Source: Antedon mediterranea
Taxonomy: Eukaryota > Echinodermata > Crinoidea > Comatulida > Antedonidae
DNA length: 64,000 bases
Direction: 5' to 3'
NCBI RefSeq assembly: GCF_964355755.1
Contig: NC_092673.1
Location: 28,897,001-28,961,000 of the forward strand
The notes beneath the pieces are model-generated. The model saw only the letters and a list, made by a program, of their open reading frames with translations. It was not told the origin of the DNA and did no database searches. Of this stretch, positions 35,327-48,058 are shown in pieces; position 1 is the first letter of the stretch, and each line of letters opens with the position of its first letter. The translations under genes and the position numbers were made by a program.

Positions 35327-36933
35327 TTACCCTGTACGATAAATAATATGAATTCCAGATTCAGTGTAAATAGGTTCACTAATATCGCCAATTTTAAGGG
35401 CTAGTGTAGCTTCTTCAAATGGACGTTGCATTTGACCGTGACCGAACCATCCTAGATCCCCGCCCTTACGAGCTGAGCTACAATCACTTTCTTCGGATGC
35501 TAGTTCGCTGAACTCTATTTCACCACTAACGATTCGTTCTCTGTGACCTGAAAAAAGAGAAGACAAACTGTAATTGGAAAAGCTCTTCCATAACAATATA
35601 TATTAATTATTATGAAAAAAGGTGTGAAAATTTATGTTACTTTAACCATGGACCTATAAATTAGGTTCATGATTTAAAGCCCCATTCCCTACGTTTTTTA
35701 GATCTATTTTAAGATCACAAACTATATTTAATGTAAAAATAATACTATATGGTCCTATTGCGATAACTTTTTTCGTCTTTAAACGGTTAAAAATGTGAAC
35801 AATAAATCGATTCTAATAATTATAGAGGCCCGCTATAAATCCCAAAATGCATTGCGCGCGGATTGATATTTTTGTTTTTCACCTGTAATTCGCCCACTTT
35901 TCGATCGATCGTGAAGCCAAAACAAATGGAAGACTCCTAACTTTTCAGCGAAAATACCGGGTTTTCCCCAATTTGTATCAACGGAGTCTGGCAAAAATAG
36001 AAAGACAATTAATGCAGCAACTATACAACGTCAGGCTAGGTATATAGCTAGCGTACGATGTTCGTACGTTATCGATGTTTACCAGCTAGGCCTACAAAAC
36101 TAAGCCTAGCTAGGCTAGGCCTAAGACCGTCCACGAGAGGTCGATCGCCGCGAGCTACTTAGGTAGTGCATTGTTTCTCACTTTTTATCATAATTTACCA
36201 TAAAACGTACATTTAAGACAAGGAATGACATGGTTTAATGTTTTTAAAGTGATATATATGTATTATTTTCCAAAAAACGTCCAAAATTGCAGGGAAGGGG
36301 TCTTTAACTACTGTACAATTTAAACCTTTTAATATCTCCAGTGCTTCGTCCTTGGATCGGGTTATGGTGTCCTGTTTCCATGACGATGGTCTTCTCGATT
36401 CCACATGTTTCACCAACAGATGAGAACATCTCATGGTATCCGATGCTGCCGCTGTGGGCTTCTCCCATTGACTCGCATTTGTCTTTGTATTCAGATAGTA
36501 CATTTTACCTTTTTGATAAAATGGAAAGTGAAAAAAAATAATTATGCATGTAAAACTTAGTTCTCTATATTCTAGTCCTGCATATGACTCCTAAGTCCTA
36601 CTATTACTAAGACTAGTGCTTGTTGAGCAGTTGATAATATTATTACAGTATTATTATCATGGCAATAGATAGGGTAAATCCCAATAAAGCCAGGGAAAAC
36701 CCCTTTTCCTCGCGCAAGAAAATTCTCAATCATGCATCACACTCAACTCGAGATAGGCCTAACTTTAGACATCAAATTAATATTAATTTAAGAGGAAAAT
36801 TCGTTATGAAAAATCGTTGGCAATCAATAGGGCTTTTACATGTTACTTATATATTTTAATTATTCAAAAACAGCTAACCATTTTTTCGACTTTCACGAAC
36901 AACCCATCCCTCCGGTAAATCTTGGTCTGCCAT
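35327..36933 (-). CDS. PIN1: Peptidyl-prolyl cis-trans isomerase NIMA-interacting 1
   Basis: Three exons on the minus strand: 36933-36879 (ATG), 36508-36326, 35547-35327 (stop). Phases join to 152 codons, against 163 in human. Residues 1-35 are a WW domain ([20 protein letters not shown], then NASQWEKP), which binds pSer/pThr-Pro. The parvulin domain follows: RCSHLLVKH, the phosphate-binding basic loop ESRRPSSW, the active-site cysteine in [25 protein letters not shown] and the end GIHIIYRTG. All catalytic residues expected in PIN1 are present. The protein isomerises phospho-Ser/Thr-Pro bonds in mitotic, transcription and signalling proteins. The WW-domain start (no RMSRSSGR-type loop) is closer to non-vertebrate forms, and the linker is short, which accounts for the smaller length. 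Confidence 0.96.
35674..36307. mobile_element. TTAA-flanked MITE (634 bp), copy 1, in PIN1 intron 2
   Basis: TTAA at 35674-35677 and 36304-36307; ends AGCCCCATTCCCTACG and CAGGGAAGGGGTCT form imperfect inverted repeats. TTAA target sites suggest piggyBac-type mobilisation. Interior has the direct words CTAGGCCTA and GCGCGCGG. The second copy (42704-43336) differs only at scattered bases. The right end lies 18 bases inside the intron from the PIN1 5' splice site. Confidence 0.8.
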
Positions 36934-37330
36934 GTTTTTTTTTGCGAGTGTTAGTTGTCAATCCAGTCTGTTTTATTTTGGTTGCCGCAAAACGACTGAT
37001 TGAAAACTACTTTCTTAAAAAAAATATAGACACTTTGCATTGCAGTTGTATTCGCCATACAGTGTTCCACTACTTTTCACTGATGACAATGTACACTACT
37101 GTGTTGTTTTGAAAATGAGGGCGTGATTTGATAAATCTCCGTTTCGCGGTCCATCCCACAAAGTCCGCTGCTTTGTCGAGTTGTAGGCTGCTAGATGTAA
37201 AACATAGTGTTTTGATTTGACACAGGAGGAGGGACAAGTCAAGATATTTTTTTAGTTGTGGAAGTTGACATGATTTAATTAGTGATTTATCCATACTTCT
37301 TCTGCAAGAAGTGGTGCTTTCAAAGTAAGT
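36934..37330. promoter_or_regulatory. Possible bidirectional PIN1/EVI5 promoter with a + strand noncoding first exon
   Basis: Directly upstream of the PIN1 ATG. On the + strand a full-consensus donor (TTCAAA then GTAAGTAC, splice at 37324/37325) ends a segment with no long frame, as expected for a 5' UTR exon. The next + strand gene is EVI5, whose first recognised coding exon at 48059 needs an upstream exon. Inference only. Confidence 0.3.
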
Positions 37331-38404
37331 ACTCTAATTTAACCTAGGGCCTAGTCTATTGAATAGTAGGCTGGCCTTCTTTCTTCTTATTTGCTTTTGG
37401 TCGGCGACGGTGGTGGTGTACTGTGGAGGTGATACCTTATACCGGACTGCACTCATGCTGCTTGCTGCTAGGCATACTTTCTATTAGTCTAGGGCCTAGA
37501 CTACTATTAAGAGAGGTCAGACTTATGTTGAGCCTCACTAGGCTTAGGCTATCTAGGATAACCCGACGGCCATCCTACAATAGGCAGGCAAAAACAGAAA
37601 TCACGAAAAACTATTTTTTGATAATAATTATTAATATTTAAATAATATTATAATTAAATTAATTTAGTTCCGATTTGAATAAATTACGGGAAGATATCAT
37701 TTCTGAAAAAACTGTAGAATCCTTCTAATAAAAATTGAGGGCCTTTTCTGAAGGACTACATACCAGGCCTATCTACCAAGTATAGTAGTAGTAGAAAACA
37801 ATCAATAATTATGTTTATAACAGCCCCCACTCCCCCCCCCCCTCCCCTTGACAGACAGAGACAGCACCTTGTTGATTGGCAATGCCGATATACTGTACTA
37901 TCCTTCTTTAGCTGCACAGAATGTACTGAACAATGTGTTTAAAATGAACACAAAAAAGATTTGTTCATTAACCAAAACCAACATTTTATTTATTTAAATT
38001 ATATATTTACTGTATTTTCTAAGTTTTCAGTATGTTCTTCCAATTAGAAAGTAACATTACATAGTTTGTTAAATGTAGACAGATAAACAAGAATGAATAA
38101 TGCGATATAATCCAAGTCTTCCTAAATGCTAATTCATGACTAACAACAGGCTGTCTAGTCTAATGCAGTATTTTGGATATTGTTCAAATATTTTGATTAT
38201 TAATATTAAACGAGTACTTTTCAAAAAACAATGTAAAATATGTCTTGGTTTGAGGATGTAGAACTATCAACTTATTTTGAGTGTTTATAATTACCAATTA
38301 TAGTCATAAGCCACACATTTTTAATTATTCAGAATTAAAGTATCGAACAATTATAGTTAATTCTCCATGCTTCATTGACTACAGTCTGGAAAAGGAATAT
38401 TTAT

Positions 38405-38475
38405 TTTTATTTATTTATTTATTTGGAATTACACCTTTAGATCGGTGGCACACTTAGCACAAAGGTGCATCCTTC
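38405..38475. repeat. GGTGCATCC-family retroelement tail, copy 2
   Basis: (TTTA)n, then GGAATTACACCTTTAGATCGG, TGGCACACTTAGCACAAA and GGTGCATCC. Confidence 0.55.
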
Positions 38476-39654
38476 ACAATATAAAATATAACAATTAACA
38501 GAAAAGTAAAAAAAGGCAAAAGCAACTATCAACCCCTATCCTACCCCCCCCCCCCCCCCAATTTACATCGATACATACAGTAGATCATTACTTTACACAA
38601 TGAATACAAAACAAGATATAGTAAAAGTGTATAAAATAAAATAAAATCAACTGATAAACACAGCTTATTACGAAACACCCCCCCCCCCCCCCTCACTTTT
38701 TTTTTCAATTTACTTAATGTAGCAATGTAAATAACATAGTTATTACAGAGACTGAGTAGTAAAAGATTAGGGACTTTTCAATCCATAGATAAATCAGTTC
38801 AACCTAAACTAAAGACAATTCTGGTTTTTGGAGAGTTTCTGCAAGGAGCTATAATTTTTTAAGTTTGTCATTGTAATAAAATAGTGATATATAACAGTTA
38901 ATACTATATAATAGTAAGCGCTTCTAATGTGTATACAATTTTACCATGACTAGTACAGTGGAACTTGTACAGTAATATGTGGTGAGTCATACAAAGTGGG
39001 TGTCCCTGCCCAGTGTGTGTTTCATTCATTTCAAGTCTAGTACTGTAGCTCTACTTTGAATAATTTGAGATGAAGGGCATAAAACTGTACTATACAGTGG
39101 GTTCATTCAATGATGTATTATCATTTTGTGTGTCAATTGATTTATTTAATGACATAAATAAATATTTCTGTAGTCAAATTAATCCATAAATTATGAAATT
39201 AGGTCTTTCTCATGTGGATACTTTACCGGTATTGTTTAATAAATAATGAATTAATAATTCATTTATTTGTATTCATAGTTTTATTATTAAACCATAAACC
39301 TCTAGAAAAGTAAAGAAAACATTCATTCCTTTTTATTACAAAGTTTACATCGTTTACTATACCTACTACAGTAGGCATACAGTATTAAGAGAGTGCCTAA
39401 ATATAAAAAAAAATGTTTTAAGCATATAACAACAATTATAATTTGATTCTTTTGTTCAGTAGGCCTACTCAAATTTGCTAGGAAAAACAATATTTGTTCA
39501 GAGCTAATAAGATAAAATTTTAAATTATTAATAAATTACTCCACGATACTGTCTGTTCTGTACCACAGCAGTATCATTCTACTTCCTGTTTTCTTACACC
39601 ACTTTTTTTATTGTTGTACAAAGTACAGTATGATTTCCTGCAGACAGATTCATA

Positions 39655-39715
39655 TTCATAGGAATCACCTTTAGTATATCGGTGGCACACATCAGTTAAT
39701 GGTGCATCCAATTTA
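39655..39715. repeat. GGTGCATCC-family retroelement tail, copy 3
   Basis: GGAATCACCTTTAGTATATC, GGTGGCACACATCAG and GGTGCATCC, matching copy 2. Confidence 0.55.
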
Positions 39716-40192
39716 CAAACAAAATTACAAATAACATTAGCCACAAAGTTCTAAATTTACTAAACACATAACATCAAAACAAAATGTAAACTAATTAATA
39801 ACTTAAATTAACTTAATTAATAAATATTTATGGCAATACATTACAATATATCTACTGTACAAAAACAAAACAGAAAAACCAAGTTTTAAAAAAATAAATA
39901 AAAAAAACAAAATATTAAGTAAATAAAACAAAAAAAAGAACAACAAAAATACAGGGTATCATTAAAAACAAACATCTACATCTGAATACCAGTTGAAAGT
40001 TGTTAAACTGATTTTTTTATTGTCAATATTTGTTATATTATTTATTGTATAGGCCCTAAAGTACAGTATAATAAGGACCATTGTACTGTACTGGTTTGAG
40101 CAAATCAAACAGAATACTAGTAATGTACAGTTTACAGTTTTATTTATAGTTTATGTAATATGAGTACAGGATACTAATGTACAGTAGTACCT

Positions 40193-41035
40193 TTAGGCCC
40201 TGTTTCTGCTGCCAATCCCAAATATACCGTATAAATATACCGTATATATACCGTATATGAAATTCGTGCACCGTTTCCGCTGCACATACTTCGTGGGTGG
40301 GCTGTAAAAAAGTTGGCTTTCATTACCCAAAATGCATTTTGTGAGACGGAAGTATGGATTGACCTAGAGTCTCGTGTAGTGAGGTTACATGACAAAAACA
40401 AAACAATGATGGTTTCTCAAAACGTCGTAGCATTGCTTTTTATTTTAAATCTAATGAGCAGAAGTGGCAACGAATTTACATCGCACAAACAATCTAGAAA
40501 TGTACTGTAGAATGGACATTGACTAGATTTATGCAAAGAAGACGACGGCGTTTGCCAATAACTTTGGCGTTATTAAGTCTACCACAAATTCTGCTTTTAT
40601 TTTGTTTGAGATACTTTTGTAAATCTCGGTATCTCTTCTGTTGCCATGCAGTCTCCCCCCAACCTTCGCTTCTCCCCTCAATTGAATTACAAAAATAGTT
40701 ATTTCTTCAGTCCACAGTGATATTTTGATCTGTTGCTTGCTTGTTGTACACGCGTGTGTCAATGCAGCAGAAAAACCAAACAAACGCGTCACGCTCTGTT
40801 AGTTTTTGACCTTGTGTCATGGGCCGGCTGAGTGCAGCAGAAACGGGGTACGAAATATACGGTATATTTTGGAATATACCGTATAATATCCACAAACGAT
40901 GGGGATATTTATGCGGTATATATACCGCATATGGTATATTTTTTATGAGACCCATTTCTGCTGCCAAAAAATATACCGTATATAAAATATACCGTATATA
41001 CACGGTATATTTTTGGCAGCAGAAACGGGGCCTTA
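40193..41035. mobile_element. PIF/Harbinger-like MITE, family B (837 bp, TTA duplication)
   Basis: Ends GGCCCTGTTTCTGCTGCCAA and GGCAGCAGAAACGGGGCC, flanked by TTA at 40193-40195 and 41033-41035. The GCAGCAGAAACGGGG motif recurs inside (about 40831-40847) facing a second TTTCTGCTGCC near 40961, and the region is packed with ATATACCGTATA palindromes. So a smaller inverted-repeat unit is nested at the right end. Internal ORFs are by-products of the palindromes. Confidence 0.8.
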
Positions 41036-42703
41036 CTTAAATGTTTATAAAATTAAACTAAAGTTAATTAGATATAGATTAGATAATTTTAGATATAAAA
41101 TATCATCTGTTCTCATACAATTTAAATTTTTGTATCTCTATGTATTGATTTTGTATCTAAACGCACCATTATGAATGTTTGCCACCATTGTAAAGGTGTA
41201 CAGTAGCTTCAATAAATATTACTTATTATTTCAATAATTACTGTAGTACAGTTTAAGTGTATACAAAAATGAAACCATTAATGGTAATAGGTCCCAAAGC
41301 TCTACAGTTAATACTGAGGGTTTCCTTCCTCTCTAACAAAACAAAAATGTAATCAAAAGTTTTTGTGAGTTTGAAAAGTTCCCATTACTATTAATGGAAA
41401 TATTCACATAGGCATACTGTACAAAATATTTTATTTTAGTTTGTGAATTAAAATACTGTATACCATTGTTAACCTGTTGGATTACTCATTCTTGTGTCTG
41501 GTTAAAACCTATGAAGGTCATTTATTTGCTGTGACGTTGGGAAAAAATGAACAAAAGTGACGTTTACAATTAAGCTATTCTTGTTGCATAGGATATGCTG
41601 ATAATTACTGACGGATAATAATGCTTATACAGTTGTTACTTGTTGATTTAATCTTAGGATCTAGATTTCACTTGAAAAATGGATCAAATACGGAAATGTT
41701 TTCTTGACTAAGTACAGAGTACCTGTATCAGATTTTTATGGATTCAAATGTATATACTGTACTAATAGTTCATAGAGTTATGGAAATAATTGAATTTATT
41801 TACAATTACAGTTGGTCATTTAAATTCTGTACAGTCAGGTACAGTACAGTCGAACAGTTAAAAATTCCTTATTGTTGAAGCTAATAAAACAATTGTAGTG
41901 ATATTGTTTTTATTACTGGTTTAAAGCAAAACAAATAGAGTAATTTATCCAGGGTAGAAAGTGTACAATATTACTGTTGTAAAATGAGTGTAATGTCTTG
42001 TGGATAAAAAATACTACACAAATTATGTTGTATAATTATGTTGTTTAAACTGTCATCCCAAAATTATCCCTGATATTGTCTGTGAATCTATATTTTTTAA
42101 CAGTGAAATATTATGGTCGAAAAGTAAAAAAAAAGTTGTATAATTTGTTAAGAATGTCAACAGAAAGTAAATGAATACTTAATGCCTTCAGAATATGGCT
42201 AATTTCAGAAGAAGTACAGTACAGGGATTTTTTAAAGAAAATGCTAAAACTCAATTGTTTCCAAAAATCCTTGAAAGCTTTCACTTTTGGAAAAATAAAT
42301 AAAAACAAACAAGATTACTTTAGTTTGTATAATTTTGTAGGCTACAAAGTTGTTGATATTGCAACTTACAGTAAACATTGGTACTGTAGTACTACTAGTA
42401 GTACTACAGTAGTAGTACAGTCGGTACAGTCCAGCTAATATAGTAACCTAAACGCTATTGTCCTTTATTGATTATATAATTATTCACCTTGATTGCTATT
42501 GACAATCTTACGTTACCTCAGCCGGAAATTTGGAATGTTTTGAAATGAATAGTGGAAAAAATAACTCATTATTACAAAATGATTAAACTAAAATTTTGTC
42601 ACAATTAGTGAAAACAGAAATGATTAAATCACTTTGTCTTTTAGTTAATTCAGCATGGAAGGAAGTGTTACAGTACATCTGTTGTATTGTACATATTAAA
42701 ACA

Positions 42704-43336
42704 TTAAAGCCCCCTTCCCTACGTTTTTTAGATCTAATTTAAGATCACAAACTATATTTAATGTAAAAATAATACTATATGGTCCTATTGCGATAACTTT
42801 TTCGTCTTTAAACGGTTAAAAATGTGGAAAATAAGTCGATTCTAATAATTATAGCAGCCCGCTATAAATCCCAAAATGCATTGCGCGCGGATTGATATTT
42901 TTGTTTTTCACCTGTAATTCGCCCACTTTTCGATCGATCGTGAGGCCAAAACAAATGGAAGACTCCTAACTTTTCAGCGAAAATACAGGGTTTTCCCCAA
43001 TTTGTATCAACGGAGTCTGGCAAAAATAGAAAGACAATTAATGCAGCAACTATACAACGTCAGGCTAGGTATATAGCTAGCGTATGATGTTCGTACGTTA
43101 CCGATGTTTACCAGCTAGGCCTACAAAACTAAGCCTAGCTAGGCTAGGCCTAAGACCGTCCACGAGAGGTCGATCGCCGCGGGCTACTTAGGTAGTGCAT
43201 TGTTTCTCACTTTTTATCATAATTTACCATAAAACGTACATTTAAGACAAGGAATGACATGGTTTAATGTTTTTAAAGTGATATATATGTATTATTTTCC
43301 AAAAAACGTCCAAAATTGCAGGGAAGGGGTCTTTAA
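42704..43336. mobile_element. TTAA-flanked MITE (633 bp), copy 2
   Basis: TTAA at 42704-42707 and 43333-43336, same orientation and almost the same sequence as the copy in PIN1 intron 2, with only scattered substitutions and a one-base indel seen by eye. Confidence 0.85.
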
Positions 43337-45918
43337 GCTGAATAGAGTAAGACGTACTGTACAGCACTTTAGTACTGTAAGTCTACATATTATTCATATT
43401 AATTATTACCCAGTTGGCGGATCCAGGATTTTGAAATAGAGAGACCATAGAGATATTATTATTATTATTATTAGTGTTATTATATTATTATAGTATAATA
43501 TCTCTATGGAGCGGACCCAAGGCCTACTGTAAATATGGTGAAATGAAGTGCTGCACTTAAATAAACTAAAGGACCCCAATGGAATCTACAGTAATTCCTC
43601 TTGATGTAAAGATTAATTCATTCAAAGTCATTTTTCATCTGAATTTATTTATACTGTATGTCAGTAGATTTTAAATAAAACCACACAATGTGCTATCTTT
43701 TTTGTTGAAATTGTTAGAATTTAGAAGTCAGCGCTCCCCCTTCCCCTGGATCTACTGTACCTACTGTATGTGATGCCACATACTCAACTCGCTATTTGTT
43801 CTCTAAAGCGTTGTTTAAATGTTTATGTTTTAGTTTTTCCTTTATTATTTTTGTACATCAATACTATTTATTTTTATTTATTTGTTCTTTCTTTAAACTG
43901 AAATACACTTTCAATACAAATGTACTGATTTCCAAAGTGGTTCAGTAAACATATTTACAACAAAAATAAAAGGCGAAGTTTAGATTATATTTTCTTTATT
44001 GTTATTTTTCATAGAAGTCTATACAGTATATAATACCTAGCTTACTGTACAATACAAGAAAGATACTGGTACTTGACATAAGACGACTTGAACAACGATG
44101 ACTACACAATGTGTACAACATAATATTCATGACATGGTGCTTGAGTGCACAGTGTGTTATGGTTGTGACTTGTGAGTCAGCCATAGAGTAACCCATACAA
44201 AATATCCACTACTGGAGAGAGTACAGTACAGTGTGTTCTTTTCTAACATGCATTTTTTATGGCGATCTACATTATGCTCAGACATTGTTATTTTGTTTTT
44301 AAAGTATAGCTACTGTAAGCTACAGTATATTAAAGCTAATGTACAGTTTACCTTCACTGTTTTATGGAACGCAAAATGGCACTGCTCAATTCTTACAGTA
44401 TATGATTTTCCATTTTTAAACAAACTATTCCATCTTCACAAGAGTGAATGTAGCTATCCCAGTACAGTCAGGCTGGGGGAAAATAGCAAAAGGCTTACTT
44501 TCTAGGAGTGTTATCAGATAATCTACTGTATATTGTTTTGACAATTCTTATAACATGACCACAGTGCTGATTTTGCCATTTTCCTCCTGCAGGTAACTGT
44601 ATTTTTTTTAAACAATTCAAGCATTTTCTCTAGTAAATCAGTTGGAATTTAAATATAAAATTATTCTTTGTACTTTGGATAAAAAAAAGCGAAAATTAGA
44701 TTATATATTTCTGCGTAACTGAAGGACGTGACATTTCAAGGACCTATTAAATATCAGACCATAAAAAAAGTTCACACCATTTAACAATTATAACATGAAT
44801 GTGATTGGTCAAATTAAACATTATTTGGGATAGTTAACCTGAAAATATTCATTTACCCAAATAGAATTATAACATGAATTATATCATGAACGTGATTGGT
44901 CAATTTAAACGATGTTTAGGAAATGGTTAACCAGTTATTAATTGTTTCTAATTATCATATTAAAGTTAAGGTGTGAATTGAACGAATATAATCATTTTCA
45001 AACCGAACTTGTAGTGATTGTTACAAGAATTTTGTTTCTCTTTCAATGTAAGTGTTTTAACTTTTATTATACTACATTTTCATTATAATTTTTAATATAA
45101 TATTTGTATATTTTTGTTTGTCTTTAAATATCAGGGTTACAGTACAGTAGGACAATTTTACTTACTGCAACTGTCATATTTGAACTCCATAATTATCTAT
45201 ATAAATCATTTTTATTTCTTCTTGCTTTGACATTGGTCAGTACTGTAAAGTAAGTGCTTCTGTTTTCAAAAAAGAACATACAGAAATTTGTACAGTAACT
45301 CTGTAATATCCACACAAAAATGATAGCTCTATGATCTAATCTGTTGTCAGGGTCATGTCATCCAGGAAGTAGTATTATTGATGTAATGACGTAAGCTCCA
45401 TGTCAAAGGGGACTACCTGTTATGTCACTTTTGTCACCAATGTCACTTTTGTTGCCATATGTTTATTGAATAACCTCTGTAATAATAATCTGTCAAGTGA
45501 AGAATTTATTATGTAAAGAAGTCTTTTGTAACACTTTGAGATGTACTAGTATTATGCTTCTACTGTACATTTACTAGATTAATTTGATAACAGTTTTTAG
45601 TGTAAATTTGTTTACAGTACTATGATTTTATTTTCTTTACTTTTTACCCTTTTTTGGTTGAATTTAACCATTTACTTTGTCATTTTATAAGATTAACTTT
45701 AATAAAACTACAAAATAACATATTAAAAGTCTGATTTAATTAACTTTATTTTTCTTGTTTTTGGGGGACAATACATCTTTAATATCATAAAACAGTTTAT
45801 TCTGTAGTTAACTGTAAAATAATCTATGGTTTAAAAGTTCTTTGGAGAAAGTAAGCAAATATTCCAAAGTCACCAAATCTACAATATTAAAGATGTGTCA
45901 CGTTAAATTTAAATTCTA

Positions 45919-46104
45919 AAGCTCTGTCTACACTATCAAACTTTATGACAAAAAAGTGTGATATTCCCAAATATGGTAGTGATATGCTTAAATATGGTAG
46001 TGATATGACATCGTCTAGTCATGGAGTAAATTCTTTACTCCATGGTCTAGTCCATATATGGACATACAGTATCACATTGTTTTTTTCACATAAAGTTTGA
46101 TGGC
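45919..46104 (+). mobile_element. CArG MITE copy 12 (3' end lost, internal insertion)
   Basis: Starts AAGCTCTGTCTACACTATC after TA; ends TAAAGTTTGATGGC without the terminal repeat. A short palindrome GGAGTAAATTCTTTACTCC (about 46025-46043) is inserted in the middle. Confidence 0.75.
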
Positions 46105-46364
46105 TTATAAATTAGCTAGTTAGTTAGTGAGCTGCTGATCAAACCATCCCGTATTAATAGGTGTACCTTTTAAACTCTGATGATTGTTGGTTTAAACTCT
46201 CAAAACAAAAAAGGTCTAATATGATTTTAGACTTGACCAAGCATGTGATATTCCAAGTATTAAATGTTAGCTTAGGTTTGTACTTTCTAGTATACTTAAA
46301 CAGCTGTTTCTCATTCAACATAGTAGAGACTGTACTGTACATCCCATTCAAAATAGGAAGAGGG

Positions 46365-46530
46365 ATTGCTGCCCTGAACATTGCAAGCTGCGATGCTCAA
46401 ATAGGAAGTTGAAATTGCAGCCTTGGACATTCCAATTTGCAATGTTCAAATAGCAAGTTGGAATTGCAGCCCTGAACATCGCAAGTTGCAGTTGCTCAAA
46501 TAGCAAGTTGAAATTGCACTCCTGGACCAG
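46365..46530. repeat. About 50-bp tandem repeat, 3 copies
   Basis: Unit: CCTGAACATTGCAAG, then TGCTCAAATAGCAAGTTG and AAATTGCAG, imperfect. Confidence 0.7.
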
Positions 46531-47825
46531 GGACCTGCCTGGACATTGCTAACTTATTAAAGTACTCATTATTGTAGAAAATGTCTTCTCTGTTTATTAA
46601 TATTCTGGTTAAATTCTTATTTTAAACCTCCAAAAAACAACATTATCAAAGTTGTACAAGGTATGTTTGCAGTGTTTAGCAATTATTTATTATTTTCATT
46701 TATAAGCCCTAGACTGTACCTGTATCACTGTACAAAGAATTTAGACTTGACTTCCAAGACCTTTTTTTTTTAAATTTATAAAACAATAATACCAGGGAGT
46801 TGTAAAATATTTATTTTACAACTCCCTGATAATACTTAATAGTCACCTCTCCCAATCTTATTGAACACGCTCGGGCTGCCTACAGTAATTATAATATGTT
46901 GGGTTTTCTGGTAAGTCTGGTATTCTGTGTCTATTTTGTGCCTAGGTTACCTGGATAAACCGATTAATGCCTTATTCTCCTTGAAGAGAAAAAGTAGAAC
47001 ATTCATTGAACATTCCTTTCCATAAATGGTACAGTCCACAAACCATGCACTCTAGTTGGAGCCATTTCTGGTTTGTGTAATTTTTAAATAATGGTAAAAT
47101 GAATTTTGGACATTTTTGACCTCATGAAAAATCTGGTTTTGAGAGAGTTTCCAGATTTCAAAGAGTCTGGTTTAAGAGAGTGGACAAAATGTGTCCATGT
47201 ACAGTATTATATTGGTGAAATGTGTTCTATTTATTCATTATTTATTTATTATTATTTATAAACTTTTCCTATAGTATACAGTACTTGACACTAGAGATAC
47301 AGTAATACTTTTTAGTGCCTTTCAATTTGTTCGTTAGTGAATCAATCAATATGTTGAACATATGTTTCAAAACAAGTAGGTAATTATTTGACCTAAACGG
47401 CGAGGTCGACTCATTACGTCTTTTAAAGGATTTGCTACTAATATTAATATGTTTGTCATAAACCCATCGCGCAACTATTAATTACAATCTGTGAGCTACA
47501 ATTGGTTTGAATTCATTTTCAATAGAATTCATTATTTAGTTACTTTTTCTTTTCATAGTATTATGTAAACAAGGAAGTTTTGGATGTAAAAAATTGTAAT
47601 GTTTACAAATATACTTCAGTTCTGCCTTTTTCATTATTGACATGGAACACACAGTAGTGAGTAACTTCCATGTTTGACAAGAGAGAAAAATTGTTATAGA
47701 GTGTGTAGTTTTTCATGGAGTTCAGATTCGGTCGGGGATTCGGTATATAGCACCAGATATTGAGTGGTAACTGTACTACTGTATCTGTATCTGAAATTTA
47801 TATTAACTTTTTTTTTTAATTAATC

Positions 47826-47965
47826 TTCTTTATAGAGGGAAGCCCAGATCAATGATATCACTGCTTTCCACTGGGGCCCTTATTACCCTGGTCATAAGCA
47901 GATATTACTCAGCTTAAAGTTGTGTCTTGACCAAACCCATTGTACACCTTGGTCACTTTTTACCA
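47826..47965. repeat. Dispersed SINE-like repeat, copy B
   Basis: CTTTATAGAGGGAAGCCC, ACTGGGGCCCTTATTACC and AAAGTTGTGTCTTGACC. The first half also resembles the 13.6 kb repeat and the second half the 8.1 kb repeat, linking these into one family. Confidence 0.5.
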
Positions 47966-48058
47966 ATGATAATTAAGTTATTTTTTTTATTGGGTATTGA
48001 CGTATAGCATTTTCTGGTGCATTTTAACCCATGAATTTTAATATATATTTTTTTTTAG

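Larger units (their letters stand above)
36934..48058. other. 11 kb gene-poor, repeat-rich spacer upstream of EVI5
   Basis: No coding exon recognised. Contains a GC-richer segment right of PIN1 (36934-37560), poly-C runs (about 37835, 38545, 38680), two copies of the GGTGCATCC tail (38405, 39655), a TTA-flanked MITE (40196-41032), the second TTAA element (42704-43336), a truncated CArG MITE (45919), a 50-bp tandem repeat (46365-46530) and many ACTGTAC/GTACAGT words. May hold 5' noncoding exons of EVI5. Confidence 0.5.

Noticed and set aside
40529-41040. ORFs of 73-98 codons rich in Tyr and Ile
   Set aside because: They fall inside the family B MITE and arise from ATATACCGTATA palindromes.
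37400-47800. A hidden protein-coding gene in the long spacer
   Set aside because: All frames are short, AT-driven and interrupted by repeats; no run of plausible exons with matching phases was seen.
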